Positions 9,658 to 18,535 of a stretch of 64,000 nt of DNA are shown here, in pieces; position 1 is the first letter of the stretch, and each line of letters begins with the position of its first letter. Under the pieces are notes generated by a model. The model searched no databases. It was not told the origin of the DNA and saw only the letters and a list, made by a program, of their open reading frames with translations. Location of the stretch: assembly GCA_019745395.1 (NCBI GenBank), contig JAIETG010000001.1:1-64000 (forward strand), given 5' to 3'. A program made the translations under genes and the position numbers. Source of the DNA: Rhabdochlamydiaceae bacterium (lineage in GTDB: Bacteria; Chlamydiota; Chlamydiia; Chlamydiales; Rhabdochlamydiaceae).

Positions 9658-9753
9658 AGTATTCTATCCTTTTTTATAGCCTATAAAATAAAGTATGCGA
9701 TTCTGCACAATCTTAAGTCAACATTTCTAAAGCCTTATAGCGGAAAAACATTT

Positions 9754-9780
9754 TTAGCAGTCGCTACATTCATTTGCTAA
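9754..9780 (+). promoter_or_regulatory. degenerate CIRCE element (HrcA operator) of groE
   Basis: TTAGCAGTC (9754-9762), a 9-nt spacer and ATTTGCTAA (9772-9780) match the CIRCE consensus TTAGCACTC-N9-GAGTGCTAA at 8/9 and 6/9 positions. It lies about 115 nt upstream of groES, just before a promoter-like sequence. In chlamydiae, HrcA represses groE through such a site. Confidence 0.65.
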
Positions 9781-9785
9781 TCTTG

Positions 9786-9815
9786 TTGCTAAAAATCACG
9801 AAAATTCTCTAAAAT
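9786..9815 (+). promoter_or_regulatory. predicted groESL promoter
   Basis: TTGCTA at 9786-9791 and TAAAAT at 9810-9815 are separated by 18 nt and lie directly downstream of the CIRCE element, about 80 nt before the groES start. The position fits repression by HrcA occluding RNA polymerase. Confidence 0.5.
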
Positions 9816-9893
9816 GTGGCCAATCCCATATAGCGAAAGGAAACCTAAGCTGTAAGGGGAATTAAATCTTTCAACACTAGGAGACGCTTAATC

Positions 9894-11856
<1,963 letters not shown>

Positions 11857-11867
11857 TCTTTTTTCCT

Positions 11868-11896
11868 AAAGGCCCTCTCTTTGAGGGCCTTTTTTC
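11868..11896 (+). terminator. groESL terminator
   Basis: AAAGGCCCTC (11868-11877) pairs with GAGGGCCTTT (11883-11892) around a 5-nt loop and runs into a T-tract, directly after the groEL stop. Confidence 0.92.
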
Positions 11897-11972
11897 TTTT
11901 TGACAAGAACTTTTTTTTTCGAGTACTGTGGCTATTTAGAAAGATATTTTTCTAAATTTACAAGGATCCTCT

Positions 11973-12683
11973 ATGAAAAAGTTTTTATACCACCTCGTTG
12001 GATGGACAGCAGCGCTATGTATTCTTCTTGTTATAGCCGCTTTCTTCGTTTCTTCTCATATCTCTAATTTTACGGCCAAAAGCCTTTCGACCAACCTCGG
12101 GGTCCCTGTTACTATCGGCAATATGCAACTTTGGCTAGATCACATTACTGCGGAAAATCTAGATATCGAAAATCTGCCGAGCAGCTACCTCAAGCAAGCA
12201 TTAAAGGTTCGAGAAATTCGCATAAATGCCAATATCACGAACTATTTAGACAAGGTCATAAAAATTGACACCATTACCATGGACAACATCTATCTCGGAC
12301 TTGAATTCGACTCTCCAACAGGAGCCACTGGAAATTGGACTACCTTAATGAGCCACTCACAATCCTCTGAAACTCCCGTGAATCCAGAAGATTCGAAATC
12401 CGTACTGATCAAAGAACTGGTCTTAACGAATATCCAAATAGACGTTGTCTACAAATCTTCTGGAGGAAAGATCAAAAAGCTCCCCCCCATTCCCAGACTT
12501 GTGCTCTATGACATCAATACAGATCAAGGGCTGCCTACAGAACAGATCATGCAATCCGTTGTCGGGAAAATGCTACAGTCGATCTTTGTTCAAGAAAATA
12601 TGAAAAACATGTTTGATGGAATATTAGATCAACCGAAGAACGCAATCGATACGATCATAACCCCTTTCAAAGGACTCTTCTAG
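11973..12683 (+). CDS. AsmA-like single-pass membrane protein, function unknown
   Basis: 236 residues. One N-terminal transmembrane segment (about 8-30) is followed by a beta-rich domain with the pattern LGVPVTIGNMQLWLDHITAENLDIENLP, which resembles the start of AsmA/DUF748-type envelope proteins that bridge the periplasm. The first residues (MKKFLYHLVGW) are typical of an uncleaved anchor. A GGATCCT ribosome site lies just upstream. It is a single gene between two strong terminators, 117 nt after groEL, and converges on hctB. The family is suggested by pattern only; a role in envelope lipid handling is a guess. Confidence 0.7.
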   Translation: MKKFLYHLVGWTAALCILLVIAAFFVSSHISNFTAKSLSTNLGVPVTIGNMQLWLDHITAENLDIENLPSSYLKQALKVREIRINANITNYLDKVIKIDTITMDNIYLGLEFDSPTGATGNWTTLMSHSQSSETPVNPEDSKSVLIKELVLTNIQIDVVYKSSGGKIKKLPPIPRLVLYDINTDQGLPTEQIMQSVVGKMLQSIFVQENMKNMFDGILDQPKNAIDTIITPFKGLF

Positions 12684-12690
12684 ATAAAAA

Positions 12691-12722
12691 AAGAAGATGC
12701 GCTAATACTAGCGCATCTTCTT
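12691..12722. terminator. bidirectional terminator between AsmA-like gene and hctB
   Basis: A perfect 14-bp stem (12691-12704 with 12709-12722) around the loop ATAC, preceded by an A-run and followed by a T-run, so it works in both directions for the two convergent genes. Confidence 0.93.
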
Positions 12723-12733
12723 TTTTATAAAAA

Positions 12734-13048
12734 CTATGCAACGATTGGAGTTACAACAGCATTTGCAGCAGCTAATGGAACTGCTTTAGAAGCACCAGAA
12801 GATTTTCCAGTTTTTCTTCTTTTTGCAGCTTTTTTCTTAGGAGCAGCTTTTTTCTTTACTACAGCTTTTTTCTTAGGAGCAGACTTCTTTTTAGAAGCTA
12901 CAACTTTTTTCTTTGGAGCAACTTTCGCTTTCACAACTCTTTTTTTTGCAGCTGATTTCTTTTTAGAAGCTACAACTCTCTTCTTTGCAACGCTTTTTTT
13001 AGCTGGAGCTCTTTTTTTAGCAGCAGCTTTTTTTCTAGCCTTAACCAT
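12734..13048 (-). CDS. hctB: histone H1-like protein Hc2 (HctB)
   Basis: 104 residues made almost wholly of Lys, Ala, Arg, Val and Ser in imperfect repeats (AKKRAPAKKSVAKKRVV, ASKKKSAAKKRVV, ASKKKSAPKKKAV), the composition of chlamydial Hc2. These proteins condense the chromosome when reticulate bodies turn into elementary bodies. A short Ala/Val-rich C-terminus (ANAVVTPIVA) departs from the repeat pattern. AAGAGGAA precedes the ATG. The repeats are a likely source of length variation between strains. Regulation is not visible beyond an AT-rich upstream region. Confidence 0.85.
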   Translation of the reverse strand: MVKARKKAAAKKRAPAKKSVAKKRVVASKKKSAAKKRVVKAKVAPKKKVVASKKKSAPKKKAVVKKKAAPKKKAAKRRKTGKSSGASKAVPLAAANAVVTPIVA

Positions 13049-13244
13049 AAATTCCTCTTTTTGTTTACTTTTGTTACAACGATAAATTAAAAACTCTCAC
13101 TACTCTTATCTTTTCCATGCTCAATTACCATTAAAAATGCAACTATTTTTTTTAATTATTTATTTCTCCCTGAGAAAATTTTTCAAAAAGAACAAGAAAA
13201 AATTGCGTAAAATTCGACATTCTTTTATCATTTCGTCTTTCTGA

Positions 13245-13316
13245 TCCGGGTTAGCTCAGCGGTAGAGCAGTGGACTGTTAATCCATTGGTCGCAAGTTCG
13301 AATCTTGCACCCGGAG
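13245..13316 (+). tRNA. tRNA-Asn (GTT)
   Basis: TCCGGGT at 13245-13251 pairs with ACCCGGA at 13309-13315, giving a 7-bp acceptor stem with discriminator G. The D arm (AGCTCAGCGGTAGAGC), the anticodon loop with GTT (ACTGTTAAT), and the T arm with GTTCGAATC are all clear. There is no encoded CCA. Its 3' part from 13273 serves as the left attachment site of the island that follows. Confidence 0.96.
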
Positions 13317-13574
13317 TTCTTTTTATTAAGGACTTAGAGTTTTTCACCAACTCTCCCCTTTTTAAAATGCCGTAATCTTGCCGGAGTACGGAACTTCCTT
13401 AAATCACCAAAGCTAGAATCCCATCAATTACTAAGATGGATTCGTTTTGGAATGTTGATTCCGTTAAATTTACGGCATCAATTAGAACTCTCCTTTTAAA
13501 TATCTGAAAATCAAGTGCCAGGATCGTCCGACCAATAGACTATCCATCCACAGCACGGGTAAAAAGGACTTAAA
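13317..13574. other. island left end, non-coding, with short repeats
   Basis: No convincing gene lies between tRNA-Asn and the integrase. TGCCGTAA at 13368-13375 is repeated inverted as TTACGGCA at 13470-13477, and a 21-nt sequence from 13364 recurs with one mismatch at 16791-16811. These could be integrase arm-type binding sites, though this is inference. Confidence 0.45.
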
Positions 13575-14021
13575 ATGGGTCATATTCATCAAAGAGAATT
13601 AAAAAACGGAGAAACTCGCTATCAAGCTGAAGTTCGCCTTAAGGGTCATCCCACGCTTACTGCAATGTTCGATCGCCAAACCGATGCCAAAGCTTGGATT
13701 CATAAAACAGAAGCAGATATCCGTTGTGATAGACATCAAATCTATTCAGAAAGCAAACGTCACACATTCAAAGAAGCTGTAACACGCTATCTAAAAGAAA
13801 TAACCACCTCTCAAGCGAAAGAAGGCCATCTATCTTGGTGGTGTGCAGAAATGGGACCTCTCTATCTGCAAGATATTCGTCCCTCTCTCATCTCAGAGAA
13901 AAAACAAAAACTCCTCACTTCTCCAAATGAAAAGAAAAAGCTGAGGACTAAGAGCACCTGTAATCGCTACCTAGCAACCTTAAGCCACCTTTTGTCCTTA
14001 TGCGCAAAGCAATGGGAATAG
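13575..14021 (+). pseudogene. tyrosine integrase, N-terminal part (ends at in-frame TAG)
   Basis: 148 residues from the ATG at 13575 (AAGGACT just upstream) to a TAG at 14019-14021. It holds the arm-binding N-terminus (MGHIHQRELKNGETRYQAEV) and the SAM-like core-binding domain (FKEAVTRYLKEI... RYLATLSHLLSL). The reading frame resumes immediately after the stop with IAENPVKKISRERTRFL, which is normal integrase sequence, so the TAG is a point mutation (a Trp or Gly/Glu codon before decay). The gene lies 258 nt from tRNA-Asn and points away from it, as expected for the enzyme that put the island there. Confidence 0.88.
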
Positions 14022-14488
14022 ATCGCGGAAAATCCCGTAAAAAAGATCTCTAGAGAAAGAACACGTTTCCTAACCTCCGAAGAAAGAACTCGTCTTTTGG
14101 ATGCTTGTTTAGAAAGCGCCCCCCCCTACTACATCCTTTTGTGGTTCTTCTTTCTACTGGCTGCCGTTATAGCGAAATCAGAAAACTAAAATGGACTGAT
14201 ATTGATCTCTTCAAAGGTCGCATTACCATCAGAGAGTCAAAAAACGGAGAAATTCGTTCAGTCCCCCTTTGTGGATTAGGATTAGAGCTTCTTGACAAGC
14301 TCTCTAGAGAAGCCAATTCGATCGGCTACATATTCACCTATAACAATAAAAACACCCCTATAGACCCGCGCAGCTCAATTAAAACAGCCATCAAAAAAGC
14401 TAGATTAAAGAACTTTAGACCCCATGATTGTCGACATAGCTATGCAATTTTGTGTTTTTCAAAAAAAACAACATCTAAAGGTATTTAA
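14022..14488 (+). pseudogene. tyrosine integrase, C-terminal catalytic part (frameshifted, truncated)
   Basis: After the TAG the first frame runs to a tract of eight C at 14119-14126, where it must shift to continue as LHPFVVLLSTGCRYSEIRKLKW. The catalytic Arg (in GCRYSEIR) and the HxxR box (PHDCRHSYA) are present in this second frame, which ends at 14488. The last part with the catalytic Tyr is missing: the sequence departs after RHSYAILCF into unrelated bases. Stop, frameshift and lost tyrosine together mean the enzyme cannot be active. Confidence 0.87.
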
Positions 14489-14490
14489 AA

Positions 14491-14721
14491 ACGAATAAAT
14501 TCTTAGTAATTTTTGCATTTCTATCCCTGAACTCAGTTTCAAGTGATTTATATGCTCTCCATCCTTACGACAAGAACAACTCAACAAGCTTTTACGATCC
14601 CTGGGGTTCCTGTACTGACTCTGCTCGTCAAGGATCTCATAGCAGAGTTGATTATTATGACCAGTGCGGGACATATAAAGGATCTGCCAGAAAATTTTAA
14701 ATGCGGAAAAAGAACCTAAAA
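14491..14721 (+). pseudogene. possible small secreted protein lacking an ATG
   Basis: An open frame immediately after the integrase remnant encodes about 76 residues starting NKFLVIFAFLSLNSVSS, which looks like a signal peptide, followed by a polar part with two Cys (HPYDKNNSTSFYDPWGSC... NFKCGKRT). There is no ATG, GTG or TTG; the codon in the right place is ACG at 14491, one transition from ATG, with AAAGG about nine bases before it. Either it starts at ACG or the start has been lost. No family is recognised. A chance open frame is possible. Confidence 0.35.
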
Positions 14722-14766
14722 TAAACCTTAAAAATTAAAGAAAAGAATAACGAAAAAAGGATCATC

Positions 14767-15327
14767 ATGCCTACATCTTATATGAATGTGACTGAAGACA
14801 GAGCGATAGAAGAATTCAAGAAAAAAATCGAGCAAGAAGAAGGCGTTCTCTCGATTGAAAAACCAGAACCCCCAGACATCTTAATCAAGACTCGAAAAAA
14901 CCGAATAATATGGGGTGATGTAACCTCTGCTTTCAGGACTAAAGAACTCGCCAAATTTCTAAACAAACATGGGTTATATAATCCCGGAGAGCCTGCGACA
15001 GAAAAAGTTTTTCCAGAACATTTCGACAATTATCCTACATATATTTCTCAACTTAAAGAGGAAATTAAAACAAGAATCGCTATAAAAGATTCCAAGAAAA
15101 GCTATGAATCTATTGTCTCGCAACACGGAAAAGGAACCTTAATTTTATACATCGACGATCCTCTGTTCTCTCCTGGAGATCTTCAGCATCTGCTTGCCAA
15201 CAACGCTTCATTTTTGCCAAAGCTTGAGAAGTTTGAATCCGTCTATCTTTATGTACCAACAAGCTACAGTATTGGATTTGGAAAGAAAGAAGTACAAAAA
15301 ATAGGAGGTCTACATCTACTCGAATAG
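14767..15327 (+). CDS. island protein, unknown, possible nuclease-like fold
   Basis: 186 residues with no signal peptide or membrane segment. An N-terminal helix (TEDRAIEEFKKKIEQEEG) is followed by PEPPDILIKTRKNRIIWGDVTSAF, a pattern reminiscent of small restriction-endonuclease-like domains in which a PD precedes a strand with an acidic residue, but no clean PD-(D/E)XK triad can be shown. The second half has LILYIDDPLFSPGDLQHLL and VYLYVPTSYSIGF. GAAAAAAGGATCATC precedes the ATG. It is the only intact plus-strand cargo gene of the island. The nuclease idea is weak. Confidence 0.6.
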   Translation: MPTSYMNVTEDRAIEEFKKKIEQEEGVLSIEKPEPPDILIKTRKNRIIWGDVTSAFRTKELAKFLNKHGLYNPGEPATEKVFPEHFDNYPTYISQLKEEIKTRIAIKDSKKSYESIVSQHGKGTLILYIDDPLFSPGDLQHLLANNASFLPKLEKFESVYLYVPTSYSIGFGKKEVQKIGGLHLLE

Positions 15328-15426
15328 CCTGTCCATCGCACCTTTGCCTCCAGGAATGCGCGAATACAATCTGCACACGGACTTTCTATATTGACATGAC
15401 TTTTAAATCTGCGATACAGGAATTCA

Positions 15427-16035
15427 TTATTTTACGGAAAGATGTTCAAAAAGATTTCTTATTTCTGCACGGATAGGAGTAACGGGAAGAGTCAATATTC
15501 GAAAACTCGAACGTTCGGAAGCTTTCTTTAAAGCATCTCCCAACACATGCAATAGCGCTTCAACATCGTCTAAATTAAGCTGATTTTCCTCAAAGAATTG
15601 ATTTGCCAACACCGCGTTTAAGACAAGTTGTTTGTTTTTATGTCCCAACTTTTTATCTCTAAAATTTTTCATCTTTTTAGCTATCTCATTTTCCTCAATT
15701 CTTTTTGAAAGTTCTTTTTCAATTTTTTGCAGCTCTCTTCTTCCTGTAGGCTTGTCTTTTTCTTCGGTCTTCAAAAGTTTTATCAAGCTGACTGCCCCCT
15801 TTGAGGTATCTATTAGACGAGATACTCCATGATAAACCTCATGATACCACGAACGATAAGTTATGTAGAAAAAAGTTTTAAATTTTTCATATTGCTCTGG
15901 ATAGCTTTTTGTTTGGTCAACAAGCTCTCGAAGCCCTCCACAAATCTCATAAAGTACAGCAATTTCTCTACCAAGAGAATCTATGAGTTTTTCATAATCA
16001 GTTAACTCTGCTAGAGAAGCTTTCTTAGCTTCCAA
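15427..16035 (-). CDS. AbiU2-like HEPN-domain protein, possible RNase toxin
   Basis: 202 residues, almost all helical and highly charged. Residues 126-132 read RDKKLGH, an R-x5-H motif in the position expected for HEPN RNases (R-x4-6-H), with neighbours like those of AbiU2-type proteins. HEPN toxins cleave RNA and are used in abortive infection and toxin-antitoxin systems. It is the last of five minus-strand genes in the island, 46 nt after the HigA-like antitoxin, so it may share its transcript. No partner antitoxin of the MNT type is adjacent. The assignment rests on the motif and gross pattern. Confidence 0.6.
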   Translation of the reverse strand: MEAKKASLAELTDYEKLIDSLGREIAVLYEICGGLRELVDQTKSYPEQYEKFKTFFYITYRSWYHEVYHGVSRLIDTSKGAVSLIKLLKTEEKDKPTGRRELQKIEKELSKRIEENEIAKKMKNFRDKKLGHKNKQLVLNAVLANQFFEENQLNLDDVEALLHVLGDALKKASERSSFRILTLPVTPIRAEIRNLFEHLSVK

Positions 16036-16081
16036 ATTCTAAGTCCTTTTAATATATATTCTATAATAATCTAATTACAAA

Positions 16082-16357
16082 CTAAACCATTCTCACTTCA
16101 AGCGTTTTTCCCAAAACCGCTACAGCTGTGACTAATGATTTTAAACTACACGTTCTTTTTGGATCTAATAGGCGATCCACAGCCGAACGACTAGTTTTCA
16201 TTTTCTTCGCAAACTGAGATTTCGACATCTTCTGTTTTTTGAGTTCTGCTTCAAGCTGAAATGCTATAACGCGCTTTACAGCTTCAGCATTACATTCTTC
16301 AAAAATCCCCTCCTCTTTGAGAAAGTCCTCAAAATTTGATCCCCTGTGCTTACTCAT
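16082..16357 (-). CDS. HigA-like XRE-family antitoxin
   Basis: 91 residues with a clear helix-turn-helix: MSKSQFAKKMKTSRSAVDRLLDPKR, then SLKSLVTAVAVLGKTLEVRM, the usual end of these antitoxins. It follows the HigB-like toxin gene by 9 nt, the toxin-first order typical of HigBA. The protein should bind both the toxin and the operon promoter. An AGGGGGAGATC ribosome site precedes the ATG. Confidence 0.85.
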   Translation of the reverse strand: MSKHRGSNFEDFLKEEGIFEECNAEAVKRVIAFQLEAELKKQKMSKSQFAKKMKTSRSAVDRLLDPKRTCSLKSLVTAVAVLGKTLEVRMV

Positions 16358-16366
16358 GATCTCCCC

Positions 16367-16717
16367 CTATTTGGACACATATTTTTTAGCTCGTTTTTTT
16401 GCAATCTCTAACTCTTCTTGAGGTGTTTTCTGAGTCTTCTTAATAAAACCATTCAAAAGAACCATTTCCCCATGAATCATTTTAAAAATAACTCGAGAGA
16501 TCCCATTCGGAATATGTGATCGCATTTCCCAAAGCCCATCCCCCAAACTGCGTACTAAAGGCATTCCTAAAGGCCAACCTATCTGAACTGTTCTAAGATC
16601 CGTCCCGATAATTTTCCGGCAATTTTTGTCTAATGAAGTAAGCCACTCTCGTACTGGTTCATTTTCGCTTCCCTCTTCTTTATAAAAGACGGCAGGAATC
16701 TCTTTGTAGGGCGTCAT
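16367..16717 (-). CDS. HigB-like (Gp49 / RelE superfamily) toxin
   Basis: 116 residues. The pattern is that of phage Gp49-like HigB toxins: PVREWLTSLDKNCRKIIG, LVRSLGDGLWEMRSHIPNGISRVIF, and LLNGFIKKTQKTPQEELEIAKKRAKKY. These are ribosome-dependent or free mRNA interferases neutralised by the cognate HigA, encoded 9 nt downstream. Its start overlaps the end of the broken abiEii frame by 38 nt. Key residues look intact, so the HigBA pair may still be active even though the island is dead. Confidence 0.85.
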   Translation of the reverse strand: MTPYKEIPAVFYKEEGSENEPVREWLTSLDKNCRKIIGTDLRTVQIGWPLGMPLVRSLGDGLWEMRSHIPNGISRVIFKMIHGEMVLLNGFIKKTQKTPQEELEIAKKRAKKYVSK

Positions 16718-17150
16718 CGATGCCTCTATGTATCTCTTTAGTTACTTTAGACTGTACCAGTTTTAGTACGTTCTCGTCAATAACTCCTGAAAAATGCCGT
16801 AATATTGCCGGCAGCCAATTTCCGCAGACTGAAAATGTAAGGCCATCATCAACAGATGGAATCCTCTCACACAGCTCTTTTATAATGGAAATAGTGTTGT
16901 CCAACGAATTAGAGGTTTTTGCTAGTGTATCGATGTCCAAGGTCGCTCTTGAATCTGCAATATCCCACACTTTAAAAAGAAGAGCTCCTTTTAAAATAAA
17001 ACGATCCTTATAGGAGGATTCAGATAACCGAAAAAGAAATCGCTCCATGCAATAATACTGCAATAATTCTTAAAAAGGTCTTTTCTGCTTTTGGGCTAAG
17101 TTAAATAAGCGACCTTTTACCGACGCTGGAATATTTTTAAGATTGGTCAT
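16680..17150 (-). pseudogene. AbiEii toxin (nucleotidyltransferase), broken
   Basis: The frame starts with the ATG at 17150, which overlaps the end of abiEi by 14 nt, and reads MTNLKNIPASVKGRLFN... QKQKRPF, then a TAA, then ELLQYYCMERFLFRLSESSYKDRF and ILKGALLFKVW. The segment RATLDIDTLAK is the acidic nucleotidyltransferase motif of AbiEii (DID). After TFSV the sequence departs from the family and ends at 16680; about 150-200 C-terminal residues are absent. An in-frame stop plus truncation make a non-functional toxin. The remaining 127-residue frame from 17063 could still be translated. Confidence 0.82.
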
Positions 17151-17766
17151 GAGTTAAAGCCGCTATATAAGGTTCTATTACTTGAATGATTCTTGATTCC
17201 TGAGCGAGCTTTCTAATCAATGGAAGATTGATTTTTTTTTGCTGCAAATACATTTTAAGACCTTCTATCGCAATATCCATTCCTATTTTTTTTCGCAGTC
17301 GAAAGCAATCCACAATTGTTTTTTCCGGAGAAAATATCCGAACTTCAATTCCATTAAAATCATGCATTTCAATGCCTGAATAAAATACGCTATCTGAAAG
17401 CCAATGAAAACGAACTGGAGGGTTATCCAAAACCGGCACCCTATATTTTTGAGGAACTGCAATATCGATCCATTTCGGTATCTGGACTGTCAAATGATGA
17501 TAATAAAGAGCTGATACCAAACAAATGACCCCAACAGGCACTTTTTTAGCTACTATAACAAAGTCCGGATCATTCATATCCGGCAAATTTATAAGAGCAT
17601 AAAGCCCTCTTTGGATTTGCATAATATGGCCAGCTTCAAGGAGCTCATATAAAATTCGCGGGTGTATTCCCTCCGAAATAGCCTCGGATGTCTTAAGCAT
17701 TCCTCCACGCTTTTCAAATATCTTAATCGCCTTATTGCGAATACTTTCTGACTTTTCCCTTGCCAC
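17137..17766 (-). CDS. AbiEi-type antitoxin/transcriptional regulator
   Basis: 209 residues. An N-terminal winged helix (KAIKIFEKRGGMLKTSEAISEGI... RILYELLEAGHI... QRGLYAL) is followed by the AbiEi domain with VAKKVPVGVICLVSALYYHHLT and FSPEKTIVDCFRLRKKIG. AbiEi represses its own promoter and neutralises the AbiEii nucleotidyltransferase. The abiEii gene overlaps its end, the classic type IV arrangement, but is broken here, so this antitoxin is probably an orphan. An unusual start cannot be excluded, since the ATG lies at 17766 with no strong ribosome site. Confidence 0.85.
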   Translation of the reverse strand: MAREKSESIRNKAIKIFEKRGGMLKTSEAISEGIHPRILYELLEAGHIMQIQRGLYALINLPDMNDPDFVIVAKKVPVGVICLVSALYYHHLTVQIPKWIDIAVPQKYRVPVLDNPPVRFHWLSDSVFYSGIEMHDFNGIEVRIFSPEKTIVDCFRLRKKIGMDIAIEGLKMYLQQKKINLPLIRKLAQESRIIQVIEPYIAALTHDQS

Positions 17767-17968
17767 AACGAATAAATTCCACTGTAACTTAACATAAACT
17801 ACAGCATATTCTATCCGCTAATTTGAAGTCAAATGCTACAATTTTGATGCACTTGCCCACAAAACCACACGGCACTTCACCGAATCTCACCTTGAATGGG
17901 ATTCCATAATCCCCTGATATTAAAGCCGTTACATGTTATGACGTGTTACGAGATGCCGCAGAAAGTAA

Positions 17969-18015
17969 GACTGTTAATCCATTGATCACAAGTTCGAATC
18001 TTGCGTCCGAAGTTC
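17969..18015 (+). repeat. right attachment repeat: diverged copy of tRNA-Asn 3' half
   Basis: These 47 bases match 13273-13319 (anticodon stem to just past the tRNA end) at 42 positions. The acceptor part reads GTCCGAA instead of ACCCGGA, so it cannot form a tRNA. It is in the same orientation as the intact tRNA and marks the far end of the island. Confidence 0.85.
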
Positions 18016-18063
18016 TTGATCATTTACAAAAAAACCATCTCTCGATTCCCCTACCACTTCATT

Positions 18064-18386
18064 TTAGTTCAATTCAATCGCATCCTTTTTAGGGATATTT
18101 AAATCATCACAAAAAATTAAATAGGTTCTCAGAATATCGTCAACTCGACGATTCACTTTTTGTAAGATCTTTGATCAAGCAATTCAAAGGTCTTGAAAAG
18201 AATCATAGGGCTACACTTCTGACAATTCTTTTCATTTGTATTGCTCTCATAAAGCTTGAGCTTGAGAACTTTCTGCATCTTGCTCGATCGCAGAGATTGC
18301 GAGACTGAGGTCAAAATGTTAAACGTGCGCAAAAAAGCTAAGCTAAGGAATAACAATGAAATACTAGTTAGCCAACAAAGAACCAA
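18064..18386 (-). pseudogene. possible frameshifted small membrane protein
   Basis: A frame from a TTG at 18386 encodes a hydrophobic N-terminus (LCWLTSISLLFLSLAFL) and a polar part ending LLDQRSYKK at 18153. In the next frame the sequence continues with VNRRVDDILRTYLIFCDDLN and stops at 18064, so the two may be one gene with a shift near 18155. There is no ribosome site and no recognised family. The rest of the 17767-18535 gap holds the right att repeat and AT-rich DNA, with nothing else I can support. Confidence 0.25.
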
Positions 18387-18535
18387 ACATCAGACTAATC
18401 TTTTATCCGATTGTTAGAATCTCCGCTTTCTACCATCGTGTGAGTTTTATCAGCTATTTTATTTTGACAAGAAAAAACTAATATTAATAAATAAAAAACA
18501 TTTATCATAATAAACAAAAATGTTACGAAGAAAAC

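Larger units (their letters stand above)
13273..18015 (+). mobile_element. decayed integrative genomic island in tRNA-Asn
   Basis: The island begins in the 3' half of tRNA-Asn and ends in a diverged copy of the same 3' half at 17969-18015 in the same orientation, the layout left by tRNA-targeting tyrosine integrases. Just inside the left end lies a tyrosine integrase with a stop and a frameshift. The cargo is two plus-strand unknown genes and a minus-strand stretch of AbiEi, broken AbiEii, HigB, HigA and an AbiU2-like HEPN protein. At about 4.7 kb it is likely a remnant of a larger element. The divergence of the right repeat and the dead integrase indicate an old, immobile island. Confidence 0.8.

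Noticed and set aside
14578-14700. Similarity of GHIKDLPENF to a topoisomerase I motif
   Set aside because: Only a few residues match, and the same frame begins with a signal-peptide-like segment, which does not fit a topoisomerase.
17969-18015. Second functional tRNA-Asn
   Set aside because: Lacks the 5' half and the acceptor end no longer pairs; it is an attachment-site remnant.
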